The notes under the pieces are model-generated. The model ran no database searches and had not been told where the DNA came from. It saw only the letters and a list, made by a program, of their open reading frames with translations. Position numbers and translations under genes: made by a program. Positions 15,303-24,372 of a stretch of 64,000 nucleotides of DNA are shown piece after piece. This DNA comes from Pseudarthrobacter oxydans (GTDB lineage: Bacteria > Actinomycetota > Actinomycetes > Actinomycetales > Micrococcaceae), in NCBI RefSeq assembly GCF_013314975.1, contig NZ_JABTYH010000009.1, forward strand, positions 1 through 64,000, written 5' to 3'. The first letter of the stretch is position 1; every line of letters begins with the position of its first letter.

Positions 15303-15334
15303 GGTTATTCCTTCGGTTGGTTCCCGGGCAGGAG

Positions 15335-16789
15335 TCAGTTGCCGCGGCGGAGGTCGACGCCGAGGTCCAGGTCCTCGATGCGTACGGGCAGGGAGGACTC
15401 GAGGGAGCGGTTGCCGGCGATGCCGACGGAGACGGAGCGCAGCCCGTCCAGGTATCCGGAGGGGCGTCCCAGCGGGTCCTCGCCCGGACCGTCGAAGAGG
15501 TCTGAGAGCAGGAGCTCGTCACCGCCGCCGTGGCCGCCTTCGCCGTTGACGATCGGCACCTCGTAGGCGGCTTCCCAGTGGCGCTGGACCACCAGGCGTT
15601 CGCCGTTGCGGCGGATGGCGTCATCCTCTTCGATGGGGGTGGCGCTGGGGTCCACGACGGTCTTCTTGTCCGTGCTGGAGGTGACGGCGGCGCGTTCCAC
15701 CACCTCGAGCTCGGCGCGGCCTTCGGTGCCATTGACCGCTACCCGGTAGCCCTCCCAGGGGCTGTGGGCGTTCAGCGAGTAGCTGAGGCGGGGCCCGCCC
15801 TGGTATTCCACCACCAGTGCGAGGTTGTCCTCGATGGTGATGCCGCCGGTGAACACGTCCTGGTCGCGGCGGTAGCCGTCGTAGTGCTCGTTGTCCAGGA
15901 AGAGGGCCTTGAGGCGCTCGTCCTCCCGCAGGTCAAGGGTGAAGGGGTCCTTTTCCGCGCCGGCGGGGGCATCGGCACTGGGCGTGCCGCGCTCGGGGCG
16001 GGGACCCAGGCCGCGCTCAGCGGCGTTTTTGTCGCCGTAGAACTTCAGGCCGCCGGAAGCGAAGACACGCTCGGGAACGTCGTCGATCCACCAGTTGACC
16101 AGGTCGAAGTGGTGCGAGGCCTTGTGGATCAACAGGCCGCCGGAGTTCTTCTTTTCCCGGTGCCAGCGGCGGAAGTAGTCGGCGCCGTGGACGGTGTCCA
16201 GGACCCAGCTGAAGTCGATGGACGTGACCTTCCCGATCACGCCGCTCTGGATAATCTCCTTGAGGGCGCTGTTACGCGGCGAGTAGCGGTAGTTGAAGGT
16301 GACCACCACGTTGCGGCCGGTCTCGTGAACGGCCTGGGTGATGCGGCGGCAGCCTTCGGCGTCGATTGTGAGGGGCTTTTCGACGACGACGTCGGCGCCT
16401 GCGCGCAGTGCCTCCACGATGTAGTCCGCATGGGTGTAGTCAGGGGTGGTCACCACGACGCGGTCGATGGAGTTGGCCTGGATGAAGGCGGTGAGGTCTG
16501 CGGGGTCGAACGATGCGACCGGACCCGGCGCGCCCAGTTCCTGGATGAGCTTCTGGTAGAACTCCACGCGGCCGGGGTTCACGTCGGAGAAAGCCACCAG
16601 CTCGGCGGTGTCCGCGTGCTTGCCGAAAATGGCGCGGATGTACATCTCGGAACGCCCGCCGGTGCCGATCAGGGCAATGCGGGCTTTGCCGCCGTGGCGG
16701 GCGGGCGCAGCGGCGGCAGCAGTTTCGGTGCCGTCCGCGGGTTCGGACCGTGCCTCTGGGGCGGAAGTCGACTCGGCTGTGTTGACCAT
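15335..16789 (-). CDS. Gfo/Idh/MocA family oxidoreductase, operon leader
   Basis: 484 aa from the ATG at 16789, preceded on its strand by AAAGGGA; an upstream in-frame codon lacks such a site. It has a Rossmann motif (IALIGTGGRSEMYIRA), VVEKPLT with the family EKP lysine, and a FNYRYSPRN segment. It is longer than usual Gfo/Idh proteins (about 330-390 aa) because of extra sequence after the dimerisation sheet. It likely oxidises or epimerises a sugar or sugar glycoside before the uronate pathway. First gene of the minus-strand operon, directly behind two identical LacI operators. Confidence 0.82.
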   Translation of the reverse strand: MVNTAESTSAPEARSEPADGTETAAAAAPARHGGKARIALIGTGGRSEMYIRAIFGKHADTAELVAFSDVNPGRVEFYQKLIQELGAPGPVASFDPADLTAFIQANSIDRVVVTTPDYTHADYIVEALRAGADVVVEKPLTIDAEGCRRITQAVHETGRNVVVTFNYRYSPRNSALKEIIQSGVIGKVTSIDFSWVLDTVHGADYFRRWHREKKNSGGLLIHKASHHFDLVNWWIDDVPERVFASGGLKFYGDKNAAERGLGPRPERGTPSADAPAGAEKDPFTLDLREDERLKALFLDNEHYDGYRRDQDVFTGGITIEDNLALVVEYQGGPRLSYSLNAHSPWEGYRVAVNGTEGRAELEVVERAAVTSSTDKKTVVDPSATPIEEDDAIRRNGERLVVQRHWEAAYEVPIVNGEGGHGGGDELLLSDLFDGPGEDPLGRPSGYLDGLRSVSVGIAGNRSLESSLPVRIEDLDLGVDLRRGN

Positions 16790-16872
16790 GAGGGGTCCCT
16801 TTCGAAGACGCAAAATCCGGCCGGATGGGCCGCTGTTCGGTGACGATGTGGTGCTTCTTTGTACCTTGCCTC

Positions 16873-16886
16873 AGAAAGCGTTTTCT
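16873..16886. promoter_or_regulatory. LacI operator, copy proximal to catabolic operon
   Basis: AGAAAGCGTTTTCT, identical to the site at 16949-16962 and to the reverse strand of 4284-4297. It lies 83 bp upstream of the first catabolic gene. Its centre is 76 bp from the next copy, about seven helical turns, which would permit looping. Confidence 0.85.
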
Positions 16887-16948
16887 CAGGCTTCCCTATG
16901 AGTTGTATCAATCCGATCGCTCATCCGTCAAGCATTGGACTGCATAGG

Positions 16949-16962
16949 AGAAAGCGTTTTCT
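16949..16962. promoter_or_regulatory. LacI operator, second copy
   Basis: AGAAAGCGTTTTCT, a perfect copy of the 16873 site, between the divergent catabolic operon and the LacI gene. Confidence 0.85.
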
Positions 16963-17026
16963 GCCCGATCCGCGCCCAGGACCGGGAAAGAACGGGAAAA
17001 TTGGCGGGAAAAAGTGGGAAAGGAAG

Positions 17027-17040
17027 AGAAATCGCTTTCC
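17027..17040. promoter_or_regulatory. Weaker LacI-like site before regulator gene
   Basis: AGAAATCGCTTTCC keeps the central CG and most of both arms of the preceding operators. It lies 129 bp before the LacI start and could mediate autoregulation. The rest of the 380-bp gap (16790-17169) holds no gene. Confidence 0.55.
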
Positions 17041-17169
17041 CATCCCGTTATATGCTGTCACTCACTACATGCTTTGACGAGTACGCCGCCACACAGTCGG
17101 TTTGGATCCTGCCCTGCAACGGAACGGCGCCACCACCTGCCGGCCGCGGCGCGAAGGAAGGGGCCACGC

Positions 17170-18204
17170 ATGGTCAGGAAATCGGCATCCGGCAGGATCG
17201 GCATCGCAGACGTTGCCGTGAAGGCGGGAGTCTCCCACGCGACGGTTTCGCGCGTCATGAACGGCAACTTCACGGTGGACCCCGAGATCGCTGCCCGGGT
17301 CCGGGCGGCGGCGGTCGAGCTGAAGTACCAGCCCAACCCCGTGGGCCGAAGCCTGGCCCTCGGCAAGACAGACACCATCGGCATTGTGGTGCCGGACCTG
17401 GCCAACCCCACCTTCCAGGCCATCCTCCGCGGCTTGAGCCGGGCCGCCGCCCAGGACGGGTACCGCGTGCTCATCGCCGATTCCTTTGAGGTCTCCAGCG
17501 AGGAAACCATCCTGGCGGGCGAGGCACGCCGGCGGTGCGACGGACTGGTCCTCTGCGCGCCCCGCATGAGCGACGCCGAACTGGAGGAGATTGCGCCGTC
17601 CCTCCGGCCGCTGGTCCTCATCAACCGCACCACGGCCGCTGCAGGCGTCCCCAGCCTGGTGGTGGACTACGGCCAGGGCGTGCAGGATATCGCCGAACAC
17701 CTGGTGGACCTGGGCCACACCCGCCTCGCCTTCCTGGCAGGTCCTCCCCGCAGCGCGTCCAACAACCTCCGGCTCCAGGGCCTGGAGGCCTTCAAGACGG
17801 CCCATCCGCAGGTGGAGGTCACCATGCTGGAAGGTGGCTCGGACTTCGACACCGGCCACGGCGCGGTGGATGCCGTTTTGGAAAGCGGCGCCACGGGGAT
17901 CCTTGCCTTCAACGACCTGGTAGCGATGGGCCTGATGAGCGGGCTGCATGAACGGGGCCTCGACGTCCCCGGCGACATCTCCGTCACCGGGTTCGACGAC
18001 ATTCCCTTCGCAAAGTACACAACGCCGACGCTCACCACAGCGGCTGTTCCCATTACCGAACTGGGCGAGCAGGCCTGGCACCAGCTGCGGGCCCTCATCC
18101 GCAACGAGGAAAGCGACGCTCCCGGCAGCCGCTACCAGCCAAAGCTCGAGGTGCGCGCCAGCACCGGCCCGGCCAAGGCTGCCCGCACGGCAGTCCACGG
18201 CTGA
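17170..18204 (+). CDS. LacI-family transcriptional regulator of sugar-acid regulon
   Basis: 344 aa from the ATG at 17170, preceded by GGAAGG; an upstream GTG would prepend unrelated residues. The N-terminal helix-turn-helix IADVAVKAGVSHATVSRVMN is followed by the hinge region and a periplasmic-binding-type effector domain (IGIVVPDLANPTF onward). It is divergent from the uronate operon and flanked by operators with the LacI-family central CG. Two perfect copies here and one in front of SBP 2 make it the likely repressor of uptake and breakdown, relieved by an imported sugar or pathway intermediate. It ends 7 bp from the convergent LldR-like gene. Confidence 0.9.
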   Translation: MVRKSASGRIGIADVAVKAGVSHATVSRVMNGNFTVDPEIAARVRAAAVELKYQPNPVGRSLALGKTDTIGIVVPDLANPTFQAILRGLSRAAAQDGYRVLIADSFEVSSEETILAGEARRRCDGLVLCAPRMSDAELEEIAPSLRPLVLINRTTAAAGVPSLVVDYGQGVQDIAEHLVDLGHTRLAFLAGPPRSASNNLRLQGLEAFKTAHPQVEVTMLEGGSDFDTGHGAVDAVLESGATGILAFNDLVAMGLMSGLHERGLDVPGDISVTGFDDIPFAKYTTPTLTTAAVPITELGEQAWHQLRALIRNEESDAPGSRYQPKLEVRASTGPAKAARTAVHG

Positions 18205-18211
18205 GCACCCC

Positions 18212-18901
18212 TTAGGGACGACCCATTCCGGCTTCCCGGTAGTAGCCCTCGATGTGGGCTGCCACCAGCCGTGCCGCGCGGTCGCCGTCGCCGTTCCTGA
18301 TGGCGGCAAGGATCCCGCAGTGCTCTGCCTTCAGGCGCGTGGCTGTTGCCTCCCAGTCCGGAAGGCTGGATGTCAGCTGCGCGGCGTACCGCTGGATCGA
18401 TTCGCGCAGCGAGCCCATCATGGCGCTGACCACCGCGTTTCCCGCGGCATCGGCGAGGGCCAGGTGGAACCGGACATCCAGCGCCAGGAATTCATCAACG
18501 TCCAACCCCTCAACGGCCATCTCGTCCAGCAGTTTGCCGGCCTCCTCCAGCTCCGGGGCCTCCGGGCTTGCCCTGGACGCCGCCCAGGACTCAAGGAGCA
18601 TCCGGGTTTCCACGATGTCCGCCACCGGAAGGTGCTGCGTGGCCACGTGCAGGCGCAAAGCTGAGCCAAGGGCCGCCGTCGGATCCGAGATGACCACCGT
18701 ACCGGCGTCCGGGCCCGACCCCACCCCGGCCCGGACCACGCCCATGGCTTCAAGGATCCGGATGGCTTCGCGCACGGACGTGCGTGAGACCTTCAGCTGT
18801 TCGGCGAGGGTCCTTTCGGCGGGCAGCCGTCCGCCCACGGCCAGCCGGCCCTCGGAAAGCTCGGCCTCAATCCAAGACAAAACAAGCTGGTGCGTACGCA
18901 T
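18212..18901 (-). CDS. lldR: FadR-subfamily GntR regulator, LldR-like
   Basis: 229 aa from the ATG at 18901; the longer frame would start inside an operator. The winged helix (LPAERTLAEQLKVSRTSVRE, then AIRILEAMGVV) is followed by an alpha-helical FCD domain whose acidic/His residues (for example DVRFHLALADAAGN) normally hold a metal or ligand. It is divergent from a lactate dehydrogenase gene with two TGGTC-N-GACCA operators between, the arrangement of lactate-responsive LldR. It probably represses lldD and itself unless L-lactate is present. The symbol is by analogy; the effector is not shown by the sequence. Confidence 0.82.
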   Translation of the reverse strand: MRTHQLVLSWIEAELSEGRLAVGGRLPAERTLAEQLKVSRTSVREAIRILEAMGVVRAGVGSGPDAGTVVISDPTAALGSALRLHVATQHLPVADIVETRMLLESWAASRASPEAPELEEAGKLLDEMAVEGLDVDEFLALDVRFHLALADAAGNAVVSAMMGSLRESIQRYAAQLTSSLPDWEATATRLKAEHCGILAAIRNGDGDRAARLVAAHIEGYYREAGMGRP

Positions 18902-18918
18902 AGGGCCATGGTACTTGA

Positions 18919-18933
18919 TGTGGTCCGACCACA
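18919..18933. promoter_or_regulatory. GntR/LldR operator 1
   Basis: TGTGGTCCGACCACA has perfect 7-bp arms around one central base and fits the TGGTNNNACCA core used by LldR-type regulators. It lies 18 bp upstream of the regulator start. Confidence 0.85.
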
Positions 18934-18943
18934 TGGCCTACAG

Positions 18944-18958
18944 TGTGGTTAGACCACA
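18944..18958. promoter_or_regulatory. GntR/LldR operator 2
   Basis: TGTGGTTAGACCACA matches operator 1 in 13 of 15 positions. Its centre is 25 bp from that of operator 1, on the lldD side, 42 bp before the lldD start. Confidence 0.85.
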
Positions 18959-19000
18959 GGAGGTCCCGGACGCGGACCTGCCGGCCCAACGGAGGACGCC

Positions 19001-20341
19001 ATGACCCACACCATCCAGCCCAACAATCCGGAGGCATCCCCCGCCCCGGATGCTACGGACATCCCGGCGGCCGCCCCCGGGCCCGCCGCCACACCGGCCG
19101 TTTCAGCGGTGCCGGCAGCGCTGAAGCGCCGGATCCCCAAGTACTCGGATTTGGCCCCGCTGATGCAGTTCAAGAAGCCCGGGTTCAGCAAGGAAGCGCG
19201 GCTCAAGCGGGCCAGCACCATCTGGGATCTCCGCGACATCGCCAAGCGCCGCACCCCGCAGGCACCGTTCGACTACACCGACGGCGCTGCCGAAGGGGAA
19301 ATCACCCTCCGCCGTGCCCGCGAGGCGTTCCTGGACATCGAGTTCCGGCCCGGCATCCTGCGCAACGTCTCCAAAATCGACCTGAGCACCGAAATCCTGG
19401 GCAAGCCATCCCGGCTGCCCGTGGGCATCGCCCCCACCGGCTTCACCCGCATGATGCAGTCCGAAGGCGAGTACGCCGGTTCCCAGGCCGCGGAAGCTGC
19501 CGGAATCCCCTACACCCTCTCCACCATGGGCACCGCGTCCATCGAGGATGTGGCGGCCGCAGCCCCGAACGGCCGCAACTGGTTCCAGTTGTACCTCTGG
19601 ACGGACCGCGACCGCTCACTGGAACTGATCGAGCGGGCCGCCAAGGCCGGCAACGACACCCTCATGGTCACCGTGGACACCGCCGTGGCCGGCGCCCGCC
19701 TCCGCGATGTCCGCAACGGCATGACCATCCCGCCGGCGCTGACGGTCAAGACCGTCCTCGATGCCTCCTACCGCCCCGCCTGGTGGTTCAACTTCCTCAC
19801 GCATGAGCCGCTCACTTTCGCGTCACTGTCCCGCTACACCGGAACCGTGGCGGACCTCATCAACTCCATGTTCGATCCCACGCTCACGTTCGAGGACCTG
19901 GACTGGCTGCGCGAAACCTGGAAGGGCAAGCTCGTGGTCAAGGGCATCCAGACCGTGGAGGATGCCCGCCGCGTCGTCGACCATGGCGCCGACGGCGTGG
20001 TCCTCTCCAACCATGGCGGCCGCCAGCTGGACCGGGCACCCATCCCGTTCCACCTGCTCCCCGAGGTCAAGCAGGCCTTCACCGCGGACAACAGCGATGC
20101 CGCAATCATGCTGGACACGGGGATCATGAGCGGCGCGGACATCGTGGCCGCCCTGGCCCTGGGCGCAGACTTCACGCTGATCGGGCGCGCCTACCTGTAC
20201 GGACTGATGGCCGGCGGCCGGGCGGGCGTTGACCGCACGCTGCAGATCCTCGAGAAGGACATGGCCCGCACCATGGCCCTGCTGGGTGTCAGCAACATCT
20301 CCGGACTGACCCCGGACCACGTGCGCCTGCTCAACAAGTAG
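19001..20341 (+). CDS. lldD: L-lactate dehydrogenase (FMN, quinone-type)
   Basis: 446-aa FMN-dependent alpha-hydroxy-acid dehydrogenase, which oxidises L-lactate to pyruvate and passes electrons to the respiratory chain at the inner membrane face. The catalytic His338 is in SNHGGRQLD, with the flavin-phosphate region [18 protein letters not shown] and then IGRAYLYG. The first 45 residues are an Ala/Pro-rich extension of low complexity. The ATG follows GGAGGA by four bases. Divergent from the LldR-like regulator; other 2-hydroxy acids (for example glycolate) are possible substrates, but the operators favour lactate. Confidence 0.9.
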   Translation: MTHTIQPNNPEASPAPDATDIPAAAPGPAATPAVSAVPAALKRRIPKYSDLAPLMQFKKPGFSKEARLKRASTIWDLRDIAKRRTPQAPFDYTDGAAEGEITLRRAREAFLDIEFRPGILRNVSKIDLSTEILGKPSRLPVGIAPTGFTRMMQSEGEYAGSQAAEAAGIPYTLSTMGTASIEDVAAAAPNGRNWFQLYLWTDRDRSLELIERAAKAGNDTLMVTVDTAVAGARLRDVRNGMTIPPALTVKTVLDASYRPAWWFNFLTHEPLTFASLSRYTGTVADLINSMFDPTLTFEDLDWLRETWKGKLVVKGIQTVEDARRVVDHGADGVVLSNHGGRQLDRAPIPFHLLPEVKQAFTADNSDAAIMLDTGIMSGADIVAALALGADFTLIGRAYLYGLMAGGRAGVDRTLQILEKDMARTMALLGVSNISGLTPDHVRLLNK

Positions 20342-20352
20342 GCGCCAGGGCC

Positions 20353-20955
20353 CTACTTCTTGCGGCCGAACTTCGGCAGGGTGGGCAGGTTAGCCAGGAG
20401 GTCGGCGGCCTTGGTGGCGGCCCGCCCCACGGTCCTGCCGATCTGCTGGGGCACGCTATCGTCGCTCAGCGGCGCCGTGGTGCCGCCGGGGATAATGACG
20501 GCGGGACTAAGCTCGGCGCCGTCGCGCGCCAGGACACCGGCGGACACAGCCTCCGCCGCCACGGCGCCGGCGGTGGCGGATTCCTGGTCCGCGGGTGCCG
20601 TCTCGGGGGTGGTGCGGGAAGCCTGTTCCTGGCTGCCTTGGGCAGCGGCGGCGTGCGAGGACGCCCGGCCGGCCGGTTCCGCTGGCGCCGCCGCGCCGAC
20701 GTCGAGGGTCTCTAGCCAGGTGGCGATGCCCTCCAGAGGTTTGCGGTTGAGTGCGTAGTAGCGCTTCTGGCCCTGGGCCCGCATGCTCACCAGCTGGGCT
20801 TCGCGAAGGACTTTGAGGTGCTTGGAAATGGTGGGCTGGCTCGCAGCCAGTTCCTCCACCAGTTCGCCCACGGCCTTGTCCCCGGAGCGGAGGGAAACCA
20901 AAATGTCACGCCGGGTCGATTCCGCTATGACGGCAAATACGTCGTCTGTCACCAT
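20353..20955 (-). CDS. ArsR-type winged-helix regulator with long disordered tail
   Basis: 200 aa. Residues 1-90 form a typical ArsR-like DNA-binding domain (STRRDILVSL, QPTISKHLKVLREAQLV, QKRYYALN). No CxC metal-binding motif is seen, so it probably does not sense metals in the usual way. Residues about 90-180 are Ala/Pro/Glu-rich low complexity and the C-terminus is basic (KAADLLANLPTLPKFGRKK). The tail is longer than in usual ArsR proteins of 95-120 aa. Convergent with lldD at 11 bp; no target is evident. Confidence 0.85.
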   Translation of the reverse strand: MVTDDVFAVIAESTRRDILVSLRSGDKAVGELVEELAASQPTISKHLKVLREAQLVSMRAQGQKRYYALNRKPLEGIATWLETLDVGAAAPAEPAGRASSHAAAAQGSQEQASRTTPETAPADQESATAGAVAAEAVSAGVLARDGAELSPAVIIPGGTTAPLSDDSVPQQIGRTVGRAATKAADLLANLPTLPKFGRKK

Positions 20956-21108
20956 GCCTCAACCCTAGCGACATATACGCCGAAAGGCATCAACTATTTC
21001 GGCCCTTACCCGAATGCCATTGCCCCGGTTCTCCCGCGGTGCTAGAACGGTTCCAGGGTTGCCCAGGGTTCCCGGGCAGCGGCCGGCGTGACCTGAGGGG
21101 TGGGTGGC

Positions 21109-21612
21109 ATGGAGATCCTCCGCCAGCAACTGTTCAACATCATCGCGTTCGTGTTCCTGGGCCTCTTCGTCGCGGTGTGGGGCTCAGTTCTGCTTCGCGT
21201 GGGGTTCTGGGTGCCGGACGGACGGACTGTTGCGCCGCCCCTCAATGGAGCCCTGGTCACCGCGGCCGGCGTCCTGGCGACGTCGCTGAGTTCGCTGACC
21301 GCATCGGCGCTCGGTTTCACCATCGCCGAGGTCCGCCGTGAGGAGTCCGGGCAGGACACCCGCCGGCCACCAGGTCCGGGGGCGCCGGGAAGCTCAACGG
21401 CGATCAACCCGTCCGACGTCACCGCCCGGCTGTCGGGGCGGATCATCGCAGCCATCATCGTCTACCTCGCAGTGGGCCTGGCCGTCCTGCTGCTCTGGCT
21501 CGCCAAGGGAACCGCGTCCACGGACCTGATCGGGGCCTTCGCGTTATCGCTGCTGGGATGGCTCATCGGCGCGGCGGGAGTGGTGTTCCAGACGGAGAAG
21601 CGGAACACCTGA
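21109..21612 (+). CDS. Small membrane protein of unknown function
   Basis: 167 aa from the ATG at 21109, eight bases after GAGGGG; a GTG at 21100 is the alternative. Four hydrophobic segments are visible, roughly at 10-30, 45-68, 110-130 and 138-158, with a short hydrophilic loop rich in Arg/Pro/Gly (about 75-105). I do not recognise a family. The gene stands alone between the ArsR-type gene and acuC. Confidence 0.7.
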   Translation: MEILRQQLFNIIAFVFLGLFVAVWGSVLLRVGFWVPDGRTVAPPLNGALVTAAGVLATSLSSLTASALGFTIAEVRREESGQDTRRPPGPGAPGSSTAINPSDVTARLSGRIIAAIIVYLAVGLAVLLLWLAKGTASTDLIGAFALSLLGWLIGAAGVVFQTEKRNT

Positions 21613-21622
21613 AGGCAACGCG

Positions 21623-22837
21623 TCAGTCGAACCAGGGGTCGAGTCCGTGGAGCGGGAACACGGACTTCCGGGTCGCCATGACAGTCCGGTCCACGGCATC
21701 GTTGGGATCGAAACCGACCTCCCAGGACCGCCACCAGAGCTCCACATCGTCACTCATCAGCGCCGGCGCCGAGGAACCGAACTTCTCCTGGACGTAATCA
21801 CGCCAGTCCTGCGGGACCGGCGTGCGCAGCGGCACGGGCCGGCCGGCCGCGATGGCAATCAGGTGGCTCCAGGACCGCGGGACCACCTGGAGGACGTTGT
21901 AGCCGCCGCCTCCCGTGGCGATCCAGCGGTTGTCGCAGTGGCGGGCTGCAAGGTTCCCGACGGCGGAGGCGGCCTCCCTCTGCCCGTCAACGCTGAGGTT
22001 GAGGTGCGTCAGGGGGTCGAGGCGGTGCGAGTCGCAGCCGTGCTGGCTGACGATTACCTCCGGCTGGAAGGCGGCTACCAACTGCGGGACCACGGCGTAG
22101 AAGGCGCGCAGCCAGCCGGCGTCCCCCGTTCCCGAGGGCAGCGCGACGTTCACGGCTGTCCCTTCCGCCTGCGGGCCGCCGATCTCGTTCGCAAACCCTG
22201 TGCCCGGGAACAGCGTCAGCCCGCTCTCGTGCAGCGAAACCGTGAGCACGCGGGGGTCGTCCCAGAAGATACTCTCCGTTCCGTCCCCGTGGTGCGCATC
22301 GACGTCGATATACGCCACCCTGCGGATGCCGCCGTCGAGCAGCTTCTGCACGGCAAGGGCGGCGTCGTTATAAATGCAGAACCCGCTGGCCCGCTCGCGG
22401 GAGGCGTGGTGCATGCCGCCACCGAAATTGATGGCGCGCAGGGCTGAACCGTCCAGGATCCTGGAGGCGGACAGCAGCGACGCTCCGGCCAGGCGGGCTG
22501 CCGCCTCATGCATCCCGGCAAAAGCGGGGTCATCCTCGGTGCCCAGGCCGCGGGCCTCGTCAGTCTGACCGGGATGTGAGCTGACCTTTTTGACTGCCGC
22601 AACAAATTCGGCGGAATGCACGGTTTCGAGGTCGGCGTCGTCCGCCACGTCCGGCGCCTCCACCGCCACATGCTCCAGGTCGAACAACCCAAGGCTGCCC
22701 GCCAACCGGGCTGTCAGGTCCATGCGCTCCGGGGCCATGGGGTGGCCCGGGCCGAAATTGTAGGCGGTCATGTCAGAACTCCACGCCACCACCGTTGGGG
22801 GCGCGGGCAAGCTGAGGCCCGGCAGGTATGTCATCAA
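21623..22837 (-). CDS. acuC: AcuC, histone-deacetylase-family protein
   Basis: 404-aa arginase/deacetylase-fold protein. HDAC motifs are present: GHPMAPERM near the N-terminus, FGGGMHHASRERASGFCIYND, and the zinc-binding DVDAHHGDGTESIF. Bacterial AcuC deacetylates acyl-lysines, classically the regulatory lysine of acetyl-CoA synthetase, and acs is in this window at 48.5 kb. Two adjacent ATG codons (22837 and 22834) could serve as start. Divergent from the potassium-uptake genes. Confidence 0.88.
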   Translation of the reverse strand: MMTYLPGLSLPAPPTVVAWSSDMTAYNFGPGHPMAPERMDLTARLAGSLGLFDLEHVAVEAPDVADDADLETVHSAEFVAAVKKVSSHPGQTDEARGLGTEDDPAFAGMHEAAARLAGASLLSASRILDGSALRAINFGGGMHHASRERASGFCIYNDAALAVQKLLDGGIRRVAYIDVDAHHGDGTESIFWDDPRVLTVSLHESGLTLFPGTGFANEIGGPQAEGTAVNVALPSGTGDAGWLRAFYAVVPQLVAAFQPEVIVSQHGCDSHRLDPLTHLNLSVDGQREAASAVGNLAARHCDNRWIATGGGGYNVLQVVPRSWSHLIAIAAGRPVPLRTPVPQDWRDYVQEKFGSSAPALMSDDVELWWRSWEVGFDPNDAVDRTVMATRKSVFPLHGLDPWFD

Positions 22838-22938
22838 TCACAGGCTACCTGAGCGCGGCACCCCTCCTGCCCAGTCATGACGCAGGCATTAGTGGTTTAC
22901 TACTGAGGGAAGCAGTTTCTACCGAGGAAAAGCCACAC

Positions 22939-24372
22939 ATGACGCAAAGCCAGTCGAGGCCCCGTACCCCGGCCAACTGGCATCCCGCAGGGCAGGAGCG
23001 GGAAGGCCTCTGGATCCTTACGCGGCTGCGGGACTTCGTCGACGACATTGCGAACACCTCGCCGGCCCGTCTTGCCCTCACGGTGTTCGCCGCCGTCTGC
23101 CTTGTATTCACGCTCCTGCTGTCCCTTCCCGTCTCTTCCGCCACCGGTACCGTCACCCCGGTCCACCAGGCGATGTTCACCGCAGTCTCCGCCGTGTGCG
23201 TCACCGGACTGACGGTGGTGTCCACGGCGGTCCACTGGTCCTTCTTCGGTCAGCTGGTAATCCTGATTGGTATCTTCATCGGCGGCCTCGGCACCCTGAC
23301 CCTGGCCTCGCTGCTGGCGCTGATGGTTGGCAAGCGACTGGGAGTGCGCGGCAAAATCATTGCCGCCGAGTCCATGAACAACGCAGGGCGCCTGGGCGAG
23401 GTGGGCACCTTGCTGCGGATCGTCATCACCACGTCAGTGGTGATCGAAGGAATCCTTGCACTGGCCCTGATCCCCCGGTTCCTGACCCTGGGTGAGCCGT
23501 TCTGGCAGGCCGTCTGGCATGGAATTTTCTACGCCATCTCCTCTTTCAACAACGCAGGCTTCACCCCGCACTCGGACGGCATCGTGCCCTACGAGACAGA
23601 CCTCTGGATCCTGGTTCCCCTGATGCTCGGCGTCTTCCTGGGCAGCCTGGGCTTTCCCGTGGTGATGGTCCTCCAGCAGAACGGGCTGAACTGGAAGAAG
23701 TGGAACCTGCACACCAAACTCACCATCCAGGTGTCCTTCATCCTCCTGCTGGCGGGCACCGTCCTGTGGGCCTTGATGGAGTGGGACAACCTGCGGACCA
23801 TCGGAACCATGGATGTCGGGGACAAGGTCACCCACGCCCTGTTTGCGTCCGTCATGATGCGGTCCGGCGGCTTCAACCTGGTGGACCAGAACCAGATGGA
23901 ATCCACCACCATGCTGCTGACGGATGCGCTGATGTTCGCCGGCGGAGGTTCTGCGTCCACCGCGGGCGGCATCAAGGTCACCACCATCGCCGTGATGTTC
24001 CTGGCAATTGTGGCCGAAGGCCGCGGCGACACCGACGTCAAGGTGTACGGCCGGACCATCCCCCAAGGCACCATGCGGGTGGCCATCTCGGTGATCGTCG
24101 CCGGGGCCACCCTGGTGTCCGTCTCGGCATTCCTCCTGCTGCATATCAGCGGGGCGTCACTGGACCGGGTGCTGTTCGAAACGATCTCCGCGTTCGCCAC
24201 CTGCGGCCTCAGCACCAACCTCAGCGCTGAAGTGCCGCCGTCGGGCGTTTACGTCCTCACGGCCCTGATGTTCGCCGGGCGCGTAGGAACGGTCACCCTC
24301 GCAGCCGCCCTGGCCCTTCGCCAGCGCAGCCAGCTCTACCACTATCCCGAAGAGAGGCCCATCATTGGCTAG
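22939..24372 (+). CDS. TrkH/KtrB-family potassium transporter subunit
   Basis: 477 aa from the ATG at 22939, preceded by GAGGAAA; the longer frame from 22828 overlaps the acuC start region and lacks such a site. It is a multi-pass membrane protein with four pore-loop repeats, seen at TGLTVVST, NAGFTPHS, SGGFN and CGLSTNLS, each with the selectivity-filter glycine. It takes up K+ with the RCK regulator encoded next, whose start overlaps this stop. The subgroup (TrkH or KtrB) was not resolved. Confidence 0.9.
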   Translation: MTQSQSRPRTPANWHPAGQEREGLWILTRLRDFVDDIANTSPARLALTVFAAVCLVFTLLLSLPVSSATGTVTPVHQAMFTAVSAVCVTGLTVVSTAVHWSFFGQLVILIGIFIGGLGTLTLASLLALMVGKRLGVRGKIIAAESMNNAGRLGEVGTLLRIVITTSVVIEGILALALIPRFLTLGEPFWQAVWHGIFYAISSFNNAGFTPHSDGIVPYETDLWILVPLMLGVFLGSLGFPVVMVLQQNGLNWKKWNLHTKLTIQVSFILLLAGTVLWALMEWDNLRTIGTMDVGDKVTHALFASVMMRSGGFNLVDQNQMESTTMLLTDALMFAGGGSASTAGGIKVTTIAVMFLAIVAEGRGDTDVKVYGRTIPQGTMRVAISVIVAGATLVSVSAFLLLHISGASLDRVLFETISAFATCGLSTNLSAEVPPSGVYVLTALMFAGRVGTVTLAAALALRQRSQLYHYPEERPIIG

